A DNA stretch of 64,000 nt from Crambe crambe (taxonomy: Eukaryota > Porifera > Demospongiae > Poecilosclerida > Crambeidae): contig OZ004597.1 in the NCBI GenBank assembly GCA_963924555.1, positions 5,901,904 through 5,965,903 of the forward strand. Reading direction: 5' to 3'. Positions 36,436-47,004 of the stretch are shown piece by piece. The notes under the pieces were generated by a model, which made no database searches, had not been told where the DNA came from, and worked only from the letters and a program-made list of their open reading frames with translations. Made by a program: the position numbers and the translations under genes. How positions within the stretch are numbered: position 1 is the stretch's first letter; each line of letters begins with the position of its first letter.

Positions 36436-36743
36436 CTCACTCCGAAAGAGGACAAACCACTTAATAAAGGACAATCTGAAGCAATACACTAAATAACCTC
36501 TACACAGAACAAAAGGCTAGTGGCCTAATAGGAAGGTGGGAGGTCAATACTTGATATAAGTGCCCATTGATACTAATAGAGTTTCCTTAATAGCTAATAG
36601 AGAGGTGGATCTCATAACAGTAGACTGCAACCTCCAATTATCATGCAAGTAGCTACCTGAAGTTCCACCATCCTTATCATCCTTATCATCATTATCATCC
36701 TTATCATCCTTATCCTGCTTCACAAGAAGAGGGGGAAGCTGCA
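36436..36743. other. A-B spacer, right part
   Basis: Contains a (CCTTATCAT)n-type run near 36670-36715 that recurs at 43435-43475 and 53425-53465. No gene. Confidence 0.5.
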
Positions 36744-36835
36744 ACTGCGCGTGCGCGTGATGTGCGCGCGATCACGTTGCTATTGGAGATTTTCCAAGGA
36801 CATGCGCGTCAGACTCTTTTGCGTTCAGACTCATC
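36744..36835 (+). promoter_or_regulatory. CpG-rich block upstream of gene B
   Basis: GCGCGTGCGCGTGATGTGCG, then CGATCACGTTGCTATTGGAG and AGGACATGCGCGTCAGACTC. The inverted CCAAT (ATTGG) follows the GCGC core. The same arrangement precedes D and F. Confidence 0.5.
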
Positions 36836-36895
36836 AATATTCACTTTGATCTTATCGTTGGTACCTATTATTGTTTTATTTAGATAGCGCTTAAA

Positions 36896-38330
36896 ATGCT
36901 GCCCGCCCTTCGATCAATCAGCAGACGTCTTAAGACCTCACACTCTCAAAATAATGGCCATCCAAGAGGATGCAATTCTGATCTCGACAATCGTACTAAT
37001 ACAACAGAATGTTTGCCCAGGATAGGCAAATTCAAGGTTTGCCAGTTTAATGAAAGACACATTGGATGGAACTATCTCTTTCCTTGCCTCCAGCTTATAA
37101 CTGTGGTTAATGTCAGCAAACCACTTGATGCCGCTGAGTTGAAGAAATATGTGAAGATGAGAGGGAAGAAAAAGTCCTCAGTGAAGGTTGCTATACGTGA
37201 GACTCATCTTGAGATTGCAGATCGAGCCAATGTAAGTATGATCAAAGCTAACCTAGTATTGCAATAATGAAGTTGTTTTTTTTTAATCGTAGTGGATTTC
37301 CAGGTTCTCATTTGGAAACATGCAGGAAGTCCTGAATACAGATTCTAATCCACGAGTTTTTGGATTCTCCATGTTTACATCAAATGATGATTATTTGTAT
37401 CATATTTTGATTTCGAAGAAATGTCGTTGGTTCAAAAGGAGGAACATCTCAGTAAGATCAAGAATCAAAAGCCTATAACTATAAAATGATGTTACTATAA
37501 TAATGTTTCAGGGAAAGGATTTTGCTGACATCCTCAGGAATCAAATGATCAAATTCCAGGATTCGATTAAGGAAGAGGAACTATTCGGTCAAGAATCTAG
37601 CCTACTTGAGTTGATGGACATGGTCGTTCCACTCCACGCATCTGAAGTAGCGTCTTATTCGAAAACCAATTCTTTTGAGTACACGCCACTCCATGTCCGA
37701 GACCCCTCTCTCTGCACCATCCCTGTACCTGAGGACTACCATCTTTCACCACATCTAGCAAAAGATGTTATGGATCCCTCAATTCCAGAGTATATGAGGA
37801 ATGGTATCTGTTGTGATAAAGCTAATATCGTGACATTTGAGCCAGAGGTCAGTTCCTATAACTTGAAAGCCATGGATTAAATTTTATTTTTACTAATGCA
37901 CAGAACGAAACTACCATCGAGGATCACGACGATGCAATATGGTTTTCTGGTGAAGTCAAGACAACATTGGTAGTCGGCTGTACACAAGTATGTAACAGCT
38001 TATTAAATTCTTGATAATGCTAACTGTTTCATTACTTTTTCTTAATAATTATAGAACAATGGATTACAACATCTCCCAACTGTCCCAACAAAGGGCTTCC
38101 TCTGCTGCTTTGAAAAATTATTAAATGCCTATTTGAACCCCAAGATGTACTATAATAGAGGAGTAGGAGTCAGCAATGACTCTAGGAAAATCGCCAACTA
38201 CCTCCTATCATGCGAATCTGACTGCTCCTTGCGAATACTCTCATGCAGAGACTTGAAAAGGACTCGCTACTGGTACTTCCCTCCATCATGTGTTAGTGAA
38301 CCAGACTTTGATCTCGAGGTGGACACTTAA
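36896..38330 (+). CDS. Array gene B (type 2), short PTB-like paralogue
   Basis: Six exons join in phase: 36896-37036, 37094-37231, 37293-37451, 37512-37847, 37904-37987 and 38055-38330, giving 377 residues. The N-terminal PTB-like region (KSSVKVAIRETHLEI, WISRFSFGNMQEV, PRVFGFSMFTS) and the C-terminal domain (AIWFSGEVKTTLVVGCT, RYWYFPPSC) match gene A. Type 2 lacks about 200 residues of the Tyr-rich linker and one intron, keeping only the MDMVVPLHASEVASYS to FEPE part. Intron 1 (37037-37093) is 57 bases, stop-free and a multiple of three, so retention would add 19 residues without breaking the frame. Function unknown. Confidence 0.75.
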
Positions 38331-38704
38331 CTGACACTGACTTCTGCTTCCATTTTAATTACCTAATGTAGTTTTAATACTAAGGTAGCTAGCTTCTTTT
38401 TTTGCTATAGCTAATTATTATATGAACATTTATTGCCATAAAAATTTGCAATAGCTATGGCATGTTGATAGCAGAATTTTGTACTATAGCTGAGTTTATA
38501 AGGATTGCCAGTGAGATGATTGGCTCTGGGATGTGCATGCTTATTTTGGTATACATGCAAGATGGTGGCCCTGGTGCTTTGCTAATAGTGAGTCACAATC
38601 ATTCTTTTCTGACAACCCTCCTCCTGATAAGTGATTACAGTGAACAAGACTGGTGTCATGGAATGCTTTATCCTCAGATTCTGGACGCAACATTCATAAG
38701 CACA
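38331..38704. other. B 3' flank
   Basis: No gene. Nearly identical to the D 3' flank at 45448-45821 (offset 7117) and diverged from the F flank at 55434. The 95-codon frame found in both copies runs into the MITE and is not coding. Confidence 0.55.
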
Positions 38705-38881
38705 CCTGTAGCCAGTAGGCGGCTTAGTGGGCTGAGCCCTCCCCTTTGATAGTCAGCTAAAAATGATATTTTCGCATGCTAATTCATTGTCTTATATGGC
38801 AAATGAATGCAATTAAAATCTGACTATAAGCTATATCAAAGGGGAGGGCTCAAGCCCACTGAGCCGCCTACTGGCTACAGG
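38705..38881. repeat. MITE, 177 bp, downstream of B
   Basis: Arms CCTGTAGCCAGTAGGCGGCT and its reverse complement extend for about 48 bases around a short AT-rich centre. An identical element lies at 45822-45998. A relic exon begins exactly at its right edge. Confidence 0.8.
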
Positions 38882-39126
38882 CATGGGGTTTCCTCTATTG
38901 CTATTCAATGCCTATGTGAACCCAAAGATTTTTTTATGAAAAAGGCATTGGAGTCAGCAATGATCCCAGGGAGCCTATAGCGAACTACCTCACATCTTAT
39001 GAATCTGACGAGTCTATAATAAGAACTTGTGACTAGCTATGTTCATACAAGGGACTGCATGGCTACTGGTACTTCACTCCATCTTGTGCACGTGAACCAG
39101 ACCTTGATCTGGAGGTGGACATCTGA
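38882..39126 (+). pseudogene. Relic last exon of a type 1 array gene
   Basis: Matches the final exon of gene A (reads like TKGFLYCFE...DLEVDI) from its third codon block to the stop, with several indels and stops. It starts precisely at the MITE edge. It shows that another type 1 gene once lay between B and C. Confidence 0.75.
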
Positions 39127-39888
39127 CCACTATAACCTCTTTAATTAGTTCCCATGAACTTTTTACATATTGACCCTCTAATCTTTTTTCTTTCTGCCAT
39201 GGAAAAGGAAAAGTTTGCCTACACTGGCTATTAGCTATAAAATAGTATTACAGTAACTATATATACCTATAACTCTAATCTGTGTTCTACTTCACAATAA
39301 TCAATGGCAGTTGCAGGTGCAAGATAAGCTGCATACGGTTTGAACTCTAAGATGTGTTAGGGAGCGACTTGATACATACATGCTTATGCTGGAGGGAATC
39401 TTGGAAGGTGCATGGAGAAAGACATAATGAGATAATGAGATGAAGTAGATAGCTAAGTCTATAATTCTAGAATTAGTGGATACTAGCTGGCTCATGGTAG
39501 CTAGCTAGCTAGAATCTGAAAATAATTATTTTGTTGACAATAATCAGCAAACAGCAAATCTATTTTGCATGGCCTTATCATATCTCAGTAGATAAATAGC
39601 TATACCAACTCTTAAAAACTCATGGTAGCTAGCTAGAATGTAGCTATAGCTATCTACATGCCTGGCAAAAAATTAATCTTATTCAATATCCCATCTCCAA
39701 TCATTCTAGCCAAAAATTTGATTAATATTGCCTCTTCAAAAATTTTTGCTGATAAAATTGCATGAGGAAGATGACGCTAAACTGTGTATTTCATTTGGTT
39801 GGCCGGCCTTAGGATGTGGCAATGATTACGATTATAGGAGTTTGGAATACATGTACATATTATGTGCTAGTTAGCTACAGAGCCTAAC
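39127..39888. other. B-C spacer
   Basis: AGCT-rich non-coding DNA, nearly identical to 46243-47004. The position corresponding to the pogo insertion lies at about 39877-39884 (GTTAGCTACAGAGCC) and is empty here. Confidence 0.55.
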
Positions 39889-39980
39889 ATCCGCGTGCGT
39901 GATGCGCGCGATATGCGCGCGAGCCGTACGGACACAGTGCGTCAGACTCTATTTTGCGTTCAGACTCGATTTTTGGAACC
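39889..39980 (+). promoter_or_regulatory. CpG-rich block upstream of gene C
   Basis: ATCCGCGTGCGTGATGCGCG, GATATGCGCGCGAGCCGTAC and then GTGCGTCAGACTCTATTTTG. Same arrangement as at E. Confidence 0.5.
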
Positions 39981-40021
39981 TTTACCTTTATTTTCGATTC
40001 CTAGATTGTTGATCTTAGAAA

Positions 40022-42199
40022 ATGCTGTCCATCCTTCGATCAATCAGCAGACGTTTTAGGACCTCAAATGCTCCAAATGGTGGCCATCCAAGAGCTGAAC
40101 TCCACAATCGCACTGAGACAAAGGAATGTTTGCCCATGATAGGCAATTTCAAGGTTTGCCAGTTTGAAGAAATATTTAGTTAGCTATAATTATAACCGCT
40201 ACGTAGCTATTTCATTTCTCCAGCTTGTTGCTGTGGTGAATGACAGCAAACCAGTTGAAGCTGCTGAGTTGGAGAAGTATGTGAAGATGAGGGGTAAGAA
40301 GAAGTGCTCAGTAAAGGTTGGCATGTACAAAACTCATATCGAGATGGAAAATAAAATTTATGTGAGAATTTAGCTAGTTAGTGGCAATGAGATAGCTACT
40401 TAATCTAAATGTCATTTTTAGGGAACAAAGTGGATTTATCGCTTTCCATTTGAGAACCTTCAGGAAATTTTGAAAATAGATGCAGAACCTCTGCTTTTTG
40501 CATTCTCCATGTTTACATCAAATAAAGATTACTCCTATTATGTTTTGATTTCAAAGAAATGTCATTGGTTCACGAGGAGGAACATCTCAGTAAGATCACA
40601 TAAACCAACAGCTTTCATGTCATTATTATTTTTATGCTTCAGGGAGAGAATTTTGCAGATATACTAATGAACCAGGTAATTGAATTCCGGAACACAACTC
40701 AGGATAATGAGGTACAGTAGCTACTACTTGATTTTGCAATGTGGTTATTATCATCTTTTTTTCTTTTTTTTATATTTTATTATCATGATACTTCATTCAG
40801 CTATACTATTTAAAATTTTAACAGGTTGACAATAATAGCATATGCTATTGCACTCTCGTGAATTGATAAACAATGTTGTGTCACCTCAAGATATACCTCA
40901 TGACCAAGCTCTACAAAATTATCATGGAGATGAACCTGAAGCTATAGAAGAGCAAAGTGTCTCAGTATTTTACACCTGGTCCAATGAAGGAAGACATGCT
41001 TACAGAATCAAAAGGTTTCAGTGAAAATATCCCTATTGAAAATGAGAAGAATCAAGATCATGATGAATCCAGAGAGCCCTCGAGTCCTTCTCCACATTCC
41101 ATTGATAATAGTCGTTACAGCAGCCAATATCTTCAACCTCAGCTCTCTCCCCAAGATGATAACAGCATCAGTTCCATGGAATACCATCAACTTAATCTCT
41201 CAGCTCCACTCTATGACCAGCACACAAGTCGCATACCACATTCAAGATTTCTGTCACTGATGAACACTTGCAGAATAGAGGATCCAGCCAAAACCACTCA
41301 TGAGAACACTCGTGATTATATCCCGAGAGAACTCTCTGCAGCTCTAGATGAATCCTTCATGACCAGCAGCTATAACACAAGTTTCTACAATTACCAGTCA
41401 TATTCTCCACACTGTCAGCAAAACCTTCATTATCCAGATCAACTATTCCAGGAAGAATTTGGCATACTCCAATCTATGGACATGGTTGTTCCACTCCACT
41501 CCTCTGAAGCAGCATCTTGCTCTAAAAGTGATTCATTCCAATACATACCACTCCATGTACGAGACCCCTCTCTTCTCACCATCCCTATACCTGTGAGGAC
41601 TACCAGCTGTCACCTAGGAGAGCAAAAGACATAATGGATCCATCAGTTTCAGAGCACGTAAGAAAGGGTGTCATGTACAACGAAGCCGATATTGTGATAT
41701 TTGAGCCAGAGGTCAGTACCTGTGAAAGCCATGTAACTAGAAATTAAACTTCATTTCTTACATAGAATGACATAACCTTTGAGGATTACAATGATGAACT
41801 ATGGTTTTCAGGACAAGTTGAAACAACACTAGTAGTTGGCTGTACACGGGTATGTAGCTATGTCATTATCATAGCCTTGACTGCATATGCAATAGGCTAA
41901 TATCGATTAACAGAATAATGGATTACAACATTTGCCAACCATTCCGACTAAGGGCTTCCTCTATTGCTTCGAAATGCTGTTCAATGCCTACTTGAACCCA
42001 AAGAGTTTTCATGAAAAAGGCATCGGAGTCAGTAGTGATCCAGGGAAGATAACAAACTACCTCACATCTTGTGAATCTGATGAGTCTATTAAGAACTTGC
42101 GACTATGTTCATATAAGGACTTGAAAGGGACTGGCTACTGGTATTTCCCCTCCATCTTGTGCACGTGAACCAGACCTTGATCTGGAGGTGGACATTTAA
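40022..42199 (+). pseudogene. Array gene C (type 1), probably broken
   Basis: Exons 1-4 are intact: 40022-40153, 40224-40361, 40422-40589 and 40643-40711. In exon 5 the ancestral acceptor now leads to a stop; an acceptor 14 bases on (40837-40838) restores the frame. A 4-base GAAG duplication near 40988 then shifts it. Further on, GT inserted after CCTATACCT (41594) shifts it again, and an extra C in the last exon (near 42150) replaces the end with PSILCT. The last two changes are shared with gene E. The 2-base insertion creates a GTGAGG donor in the same phase as exon 6, which could bypass the damage by skipping 39 residues. The GAAG duplication has no such escape. Confidence 0.7.
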
Positions 42200-43850
42200 A
42201 CTGACAGTAACTATGACTGTAGTATTCATAATTATTTTCATCTGTATCATAATAAGTAAATCATCATGATAATTATGTCTTTTCTATGCACATGTATATA
42301 TGTAGTTGTGGTAGCTATAGTTAGCAGGATTACGTATCTGCTCCAAGATCTTGTGTTCGAACTTAGATTCTAAATAAACCAGTACAGGATTGCAAATGAG
42401 ATAAGCTAGTATAATAATGCTATTATTATGGCTTGAAATCTTTAGCTAACTATAATACGTCATGAATGTAATAGCAAATTTATGATTTCACTCTGTGATG
42501 AGTCTAAACAGAAAAAGTTCTCATCAGAACATCTATAGCTACAATTAATGCACAATAAGCTAGAGGTCTGAAGATAATTCCTTGGTTATGTTCCCATAGT
42601 GAATGAGTTGATGCATGCTGAGTAGAAGATGAGACTAATATTGGAATAAGTATACATAGCTAAGTATATATATAGCTAACTGGCTAGCTGCATGTAATTG
42701 GCCGCTATTTGTAGCTAATTTATGAAATTGATACAAGAACTGCAGGAAATTTTGAGAAGGCTCATTATGTTCTCTATGGTTAGACCACATGTAGGAGCTG
42801 CTTATTATATAATATTATTATTGACTCTTGAGAATGTCCAATTAAGATAAACGGTTAATTAATTATTTAAATAGAGGTGATTGTGTTATTCAACGGAAAT
42901 CACTAGCTAATTACTGAATCACTAATTATTATTTGGTGTCCAGCACAAAAAATGCATAATACATGCAGCTACACCGAAATAATTATTAAACAACAAAATT
43001 TCATACTGAAGATGAGAAATGTATTAGCTATAAGTATACTCAATGAGAAGAACTGGGTGATGTCATTGGTTGGCTGCAAGAGGCTACTATAACTGTCACG
43101 TCAATAAGTAGCTATCTAGTAGACTACTCAACTCTGAAAGATGACAAACCTCAACAATATGCAATACACAAAATAATCTCCAAAGAGGATGACCTCTCTA
43201 CACAGAACAAAGGCTGGGTCCCATTATTTGGTGGTTTCACTGTACTGGTAGTAAAGCATGCTTACTGTGGGTGGGTCAGGAGCGAATGGCCTATAGGAAG
43301 GTGGGAGGTCAATACTTGAAATTGATACAAAATAGAGTTTCCCTAATAGAGAGGTGGATCTCATAACAGTGGAGGGGGATAGACTGCAACCTCCAATTAC
43401 CAATTTACCATGCAAGTAGCTCCTGAAGTTCCACTATCCTTATCATTCTTATCATCCTTATCATCCTTATCATCTGCTTCAGTATTTCAAGAGGGGGAAG
43501 CTGCCTATTAAGAAATACTTCTACTAAATCTCACCTCACATGTAAATCTCAAGGAGGGAGTGAAAATACAACAGTATATCACCCTCCCACCTATCATCGC
43601 ACTGTTTTCCACTGCGCCCACCTGATGGGGGCAGTTTTCTCTCTCTTTTTTTTCTTTTTCTTTTTCACTCCTTATTCCCCGACCTGTTTGTGCCCCTGCA
43701 GCTGATTCAAACATGAATTGAATCGAAAAATATCGAAGATTTGTATCTTCCTTGGTCATCTCTTGTTCTTGAATGTGTTCATTCACGTAGTGATAGAAAT
43801 AAGAGGTAGACTCTGGATAAAAATAATTAATAATCGACTGCGCGGAAATC
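42200..43850. other. C-D spacer
   Basis: No gene. Nearly identical to the E-F spacer at 52201-53827. Contains the (CCTTATCAT)n run and pyrimidine-rich DNA near 43640. Lacks the TIR element of the A-B spacer. Confidence 0.55.
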
Positions 43851-43960
43851 TACTGCGCGTGCGCGTGATGTGCGCGCGATCACGTTGCTATTGGAGATGT
43901 TCCAAGGACATGCGCTCAGTATCAGACTCTTTTGCGTCAGTGTCAGACTCTTTTTGCGAT
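43851..43960 (+). promoter_or_regulatory. CpG-rich block upstream of gene D
   Basis: TGCGCGTGCGCGTGATGTGC, GATCACGTTGCTATTGGAGA and AGGACATGCGCTCAG. Matches the F block almost base for base, and the B block less closely. Confidence 0.5.
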
Positions 43961-44020
43961 TCATCAATCACTTTGATCTTATCGTCGGTACCTATTATTG
44001 TTTTATTTAGATAGCGCATA

Positions 44021-45447
44021 ATGCTGCCCGCCCTTCGATCAATTAGCAGACGTCTTAGGACCCCGCACTCTCAAAATAGTGGCCATCCAAGAGGATGCAA
44101 TTCTGATCTCGACAATCGTACTAATACAACAGAATGTTTGCCCAGGATAGGCAAATTCAAGGTTTGCCAGTTTAAAGGAAGATACATTGGATGGAACTAT
44201 CTCTTTCCTTGCCTCCAGCTTATAACTGTGGTTAATGTCAGCAAACCACTTGATGCCGCTGAGTTGAAGAAATATGTGAAGATGAGAGGGAAGAAAAAGT
44301 CATCAGTGAAGGTTGCTATACGTGAGACTCATCTTGAGATTGCAGATCGAGCCAATGTAAGTATGATCAAAGCTAACCTAGTATTGCAATAATAAAGTTT
44401 TTTTTTTAATCGTAGTGGATTTCCAGGTTCTCATTTGGAAACATGCAGGAAGTCCTGAATACAGATTCTAATCCACGAGTTTTTGGATTCTCCATGTTTA
44501 CATCAAATGATGATTATTTGTATCATATTTTGATTTCGAAGAAATGTCGTTGGTTCAAAAGGAGGAACATCTCAGTAAGATCAAGAATTGAAGGCCTATT
44601 AATTGATGTTACTATAATAATATTTCAGGGAAAGGATTTTGCTGACATCCTCAGGAATCAAATGATCAAATTCCAGGATTCGATTAAGGAAGAGGAACTA
44701 TTCGGTCAAGAATCTAGCCTACTTGAGTTGATGGACATGGTCGTTCCACTCCACGCATCTGAAGTAGCGTCTTATTCGAAAACCAATTCTTTTGAGTACA
44801 CGCCACTCCATGTCCGAGACCCCTCTCTCTGCACCATCCCTGTACCTGAGGACTACCATCTTTCACCACATCTAGCAAAAGATGTTATGGATCCCTCAAT
44901 TCCAGAGTATATGAGGAATGGTATCTGTTGTGATAAAGCTAATATCGTGACATTTGAGCCAGAGGTCAGTTCCTATAACTTGAAAGCCATGGATTAAAAT
45001 TTATTTTTACTAATGCACAGAACGAAACTACCATCGAGGATCACGACGATGCAATATGGTTTTCTGGTGAAGTCAAGACAACATTGGTAGTCGGCTGTAC
45101 ACAAGTATGTAACAGCTTATTAAATTCTTGATAATGCTAACTGTTTCATTACTTTTTCTTAATAATTATAGAACAATGGATTACAACATCTCCCAACTGT
45201 CCCAACAAAGGGCTTCCTCTGCTGCTTTGAAAAATTATTAAATGCCTATTTGAACCCCAAGATGTACTATAATAGAGGAGTAGGAGTCAGCAATGACTCT
45301 AGGAAAATCGCCAACTACCTCCTATCATGCGAATCTGACTGCTCCTTGCGAATACTCTCATGCAGAGACTTGAAAAGGACTCGCTACTGGTACTTCCCTC
45401 CATCATGTGTTAGTGAACCAGACTTTGATCTCGAGGTGGACACTTAA
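44021..45447 (+). CDS. Array gene D (type 2), chimera of F-like and B-like parts
   Basis: Six exons join in phase: 44021-44161, 44219-44356, 44416-44574, 44629-44964, 45021-45104 and 45172-45447, giving 377 residues. Domain content is as in gene B. Exon 1, intron 1 and upstream DNA share F-specific bases (AAATAGTGG, TTAAAGGAAGATAC). Exons 4-6 and downstream DNA share B-specific bases (GCCTACTTGAG, GACTCTAGGAAAATCGCC, CTCGAGGTGGAC). Intron 3 is 54 bases, differs from both, and is stop-free in frame with its flanks. Intron 1 is again 57 bases and stop-free. The hybrid structure marks it as the product of unequal crossing-over. Confidence 0.78.
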
Positions 45448-45821
45448 CTGACACTGACTTCTGCTTCCATTTTAATTACCTAATGTAGTTTTAATACTAA
45501 GGTAGCTAGCTTCTTTTTTTGCTATAGCTAATTATTATATGAAAATTTATTGCCATAAAAATTTGCAATAGCTATGGCATGTTGATAGCAGAATTTTGTA
45601 CTATAGCTGAGTTTATAAGGATCGCCAGTGAGATGATTGGCTCTGGGATGTGCATGCTTATTTTGGTATACATGCAAGATGGTGGCCCTGGTGCTTTGCT
45701 AATAGTGAGTCACAATCATTCTTTTCTGACAACCCTCCTCCTGATAAGTGATTACAGTGAACAAGACTGGTGTCATGGAATGCTTTATCCTCAGATTCTG
45801 GACGCAACATTCATAAGCACA
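45448..45821. other. D 3' flank
   Basis: Near-identical copy of 38331-38704. No gene. Confidence 0.55.
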
Positions 45822-45998
45822 CCTGTAGCCAGTAGGCGGCTTAGTGGGCTGAGCCCTCCCCTTTGATAGTCAGCTAAAAATGATATTTTCGCATGCTAAT
45901 TCATTGTCTTATATGGCAAATGAATGCAATTAAAATCTGACTATAAGCTATATCAAAGGGGAGGGCTCAAGCCCACTGAGCCGCCTACTGGCTACAGG
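45822..45998. repeat. MITE, 177 bp, downstream of D
   Basis: Duplicate of the element at 38705-38881, carried along by the segmental duplication and not a separate insertion. Confidence 0.8.
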
Positions 45999-46242
45999 CA
46001 TGGGGTTTCCTCTATTGCTATTCAATGCCTATGTGAACCCAAAGAATTTTTATGAAAAAGGCATTGGAGTCAGCAATGATCCCAGGGAGCCTATAGCGAA
46101 CTACCTCACATCTTATGAATCTGACGAGTCTATAATAAGAACTTGTGACTAGCTATGTTCATACAAGGGACTGCATGGCTACTGGTACTTCACTCCATCT
46201 TGTGCACGTGAACCAGACCTTGATCTGGAGGTGGACATCTGA
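45999..46242 (+). pseudogene. Relic last exon of a type 1 gene, second copy
   Basis: Near-identical to 38882-39126, again starting at the MITE edge and ending at the ancestral stop position. Duplicated with its surroundings. Confidence 0.75.
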
Positions 46243-47004
46243 CCACTATAACCTCTTTAGCTAATTAGTTCCCATGAACTTTTTACATATTGACCCTCTA
46301 ATCTTTTTTCTTTCTGCCATGGAAAAGGAAAAGTTTGCCTACACTGGCTATTAGCTATAAAATAGTATTACAGTAACTATATATATACCTATAACTCTAA
46401 TCTGTGTTCTACTTCACAATGATCAATGGCAGTTGCAGGTGCAAGATAAGCTGCATACGGTTCGAACTCTAAGATGTGTTAGGGACTTGATACATAGCTA
46501 CATGCTTATGCTGGAGGGAATCTTGGAAGGTGCATGGAGAAAGACATGAGATAATGAGATGAAGTAGATAGCAAGTCTAGAATTCTAGAATTAGTGGATA
46601 CTAGCTGGCTCATGGTAGCTAGCTAGCTAGAATCTGAAAATAATTATTTTGTTGACAATAATCAGCAAACAGCAAATCTATTTTGCATGGCCTTATCATA
46701 TCTCAGTAGATAAATAGCTATACCAACTCTTAAAAACTCATGGTAGCTAGCTAGAATGTAGCTATAGCTATCTACATGCCTAGCAAAAAATTAATTTTAA
46801 ACTTTCGTATTCAATATCCCATCTCCAATCATTCTAGCCAAAAATTTGATTATAATTGCCTCTTCAAAAAATTTTGCTGATAAAATTGCATGAGGAAGAT
46901 GACGCTAAACTGTGTATTTCATTTGGTTGGCCGGCCTTAGGATGTGCATGATTACGATTATAGGAGTTTGGAATACATGTACATGCGCTAGTTAGCTACA
47001 GCTA
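46243..47004. other. D-E spacer left of the transposon
   Basis: Near-identical to 39127-39888, ending in TA at 47003-47004, the transposon target. No gene. Confidence 0.55.

Noticed and set aside
38462-38749. Duplicated 95-codon frame downstream of B (and of D at 45579-45866)
   Set aside because: Conserved only because the segment is duplicated. It runs into the MITE arm and has no homologue at F.
42340-42380. tRNA-like GTTCGAAC motif
   Set aside because: No acceptor stem, D-arm or anticodon stem can be folded around it, and it sits in array spacer DNA.
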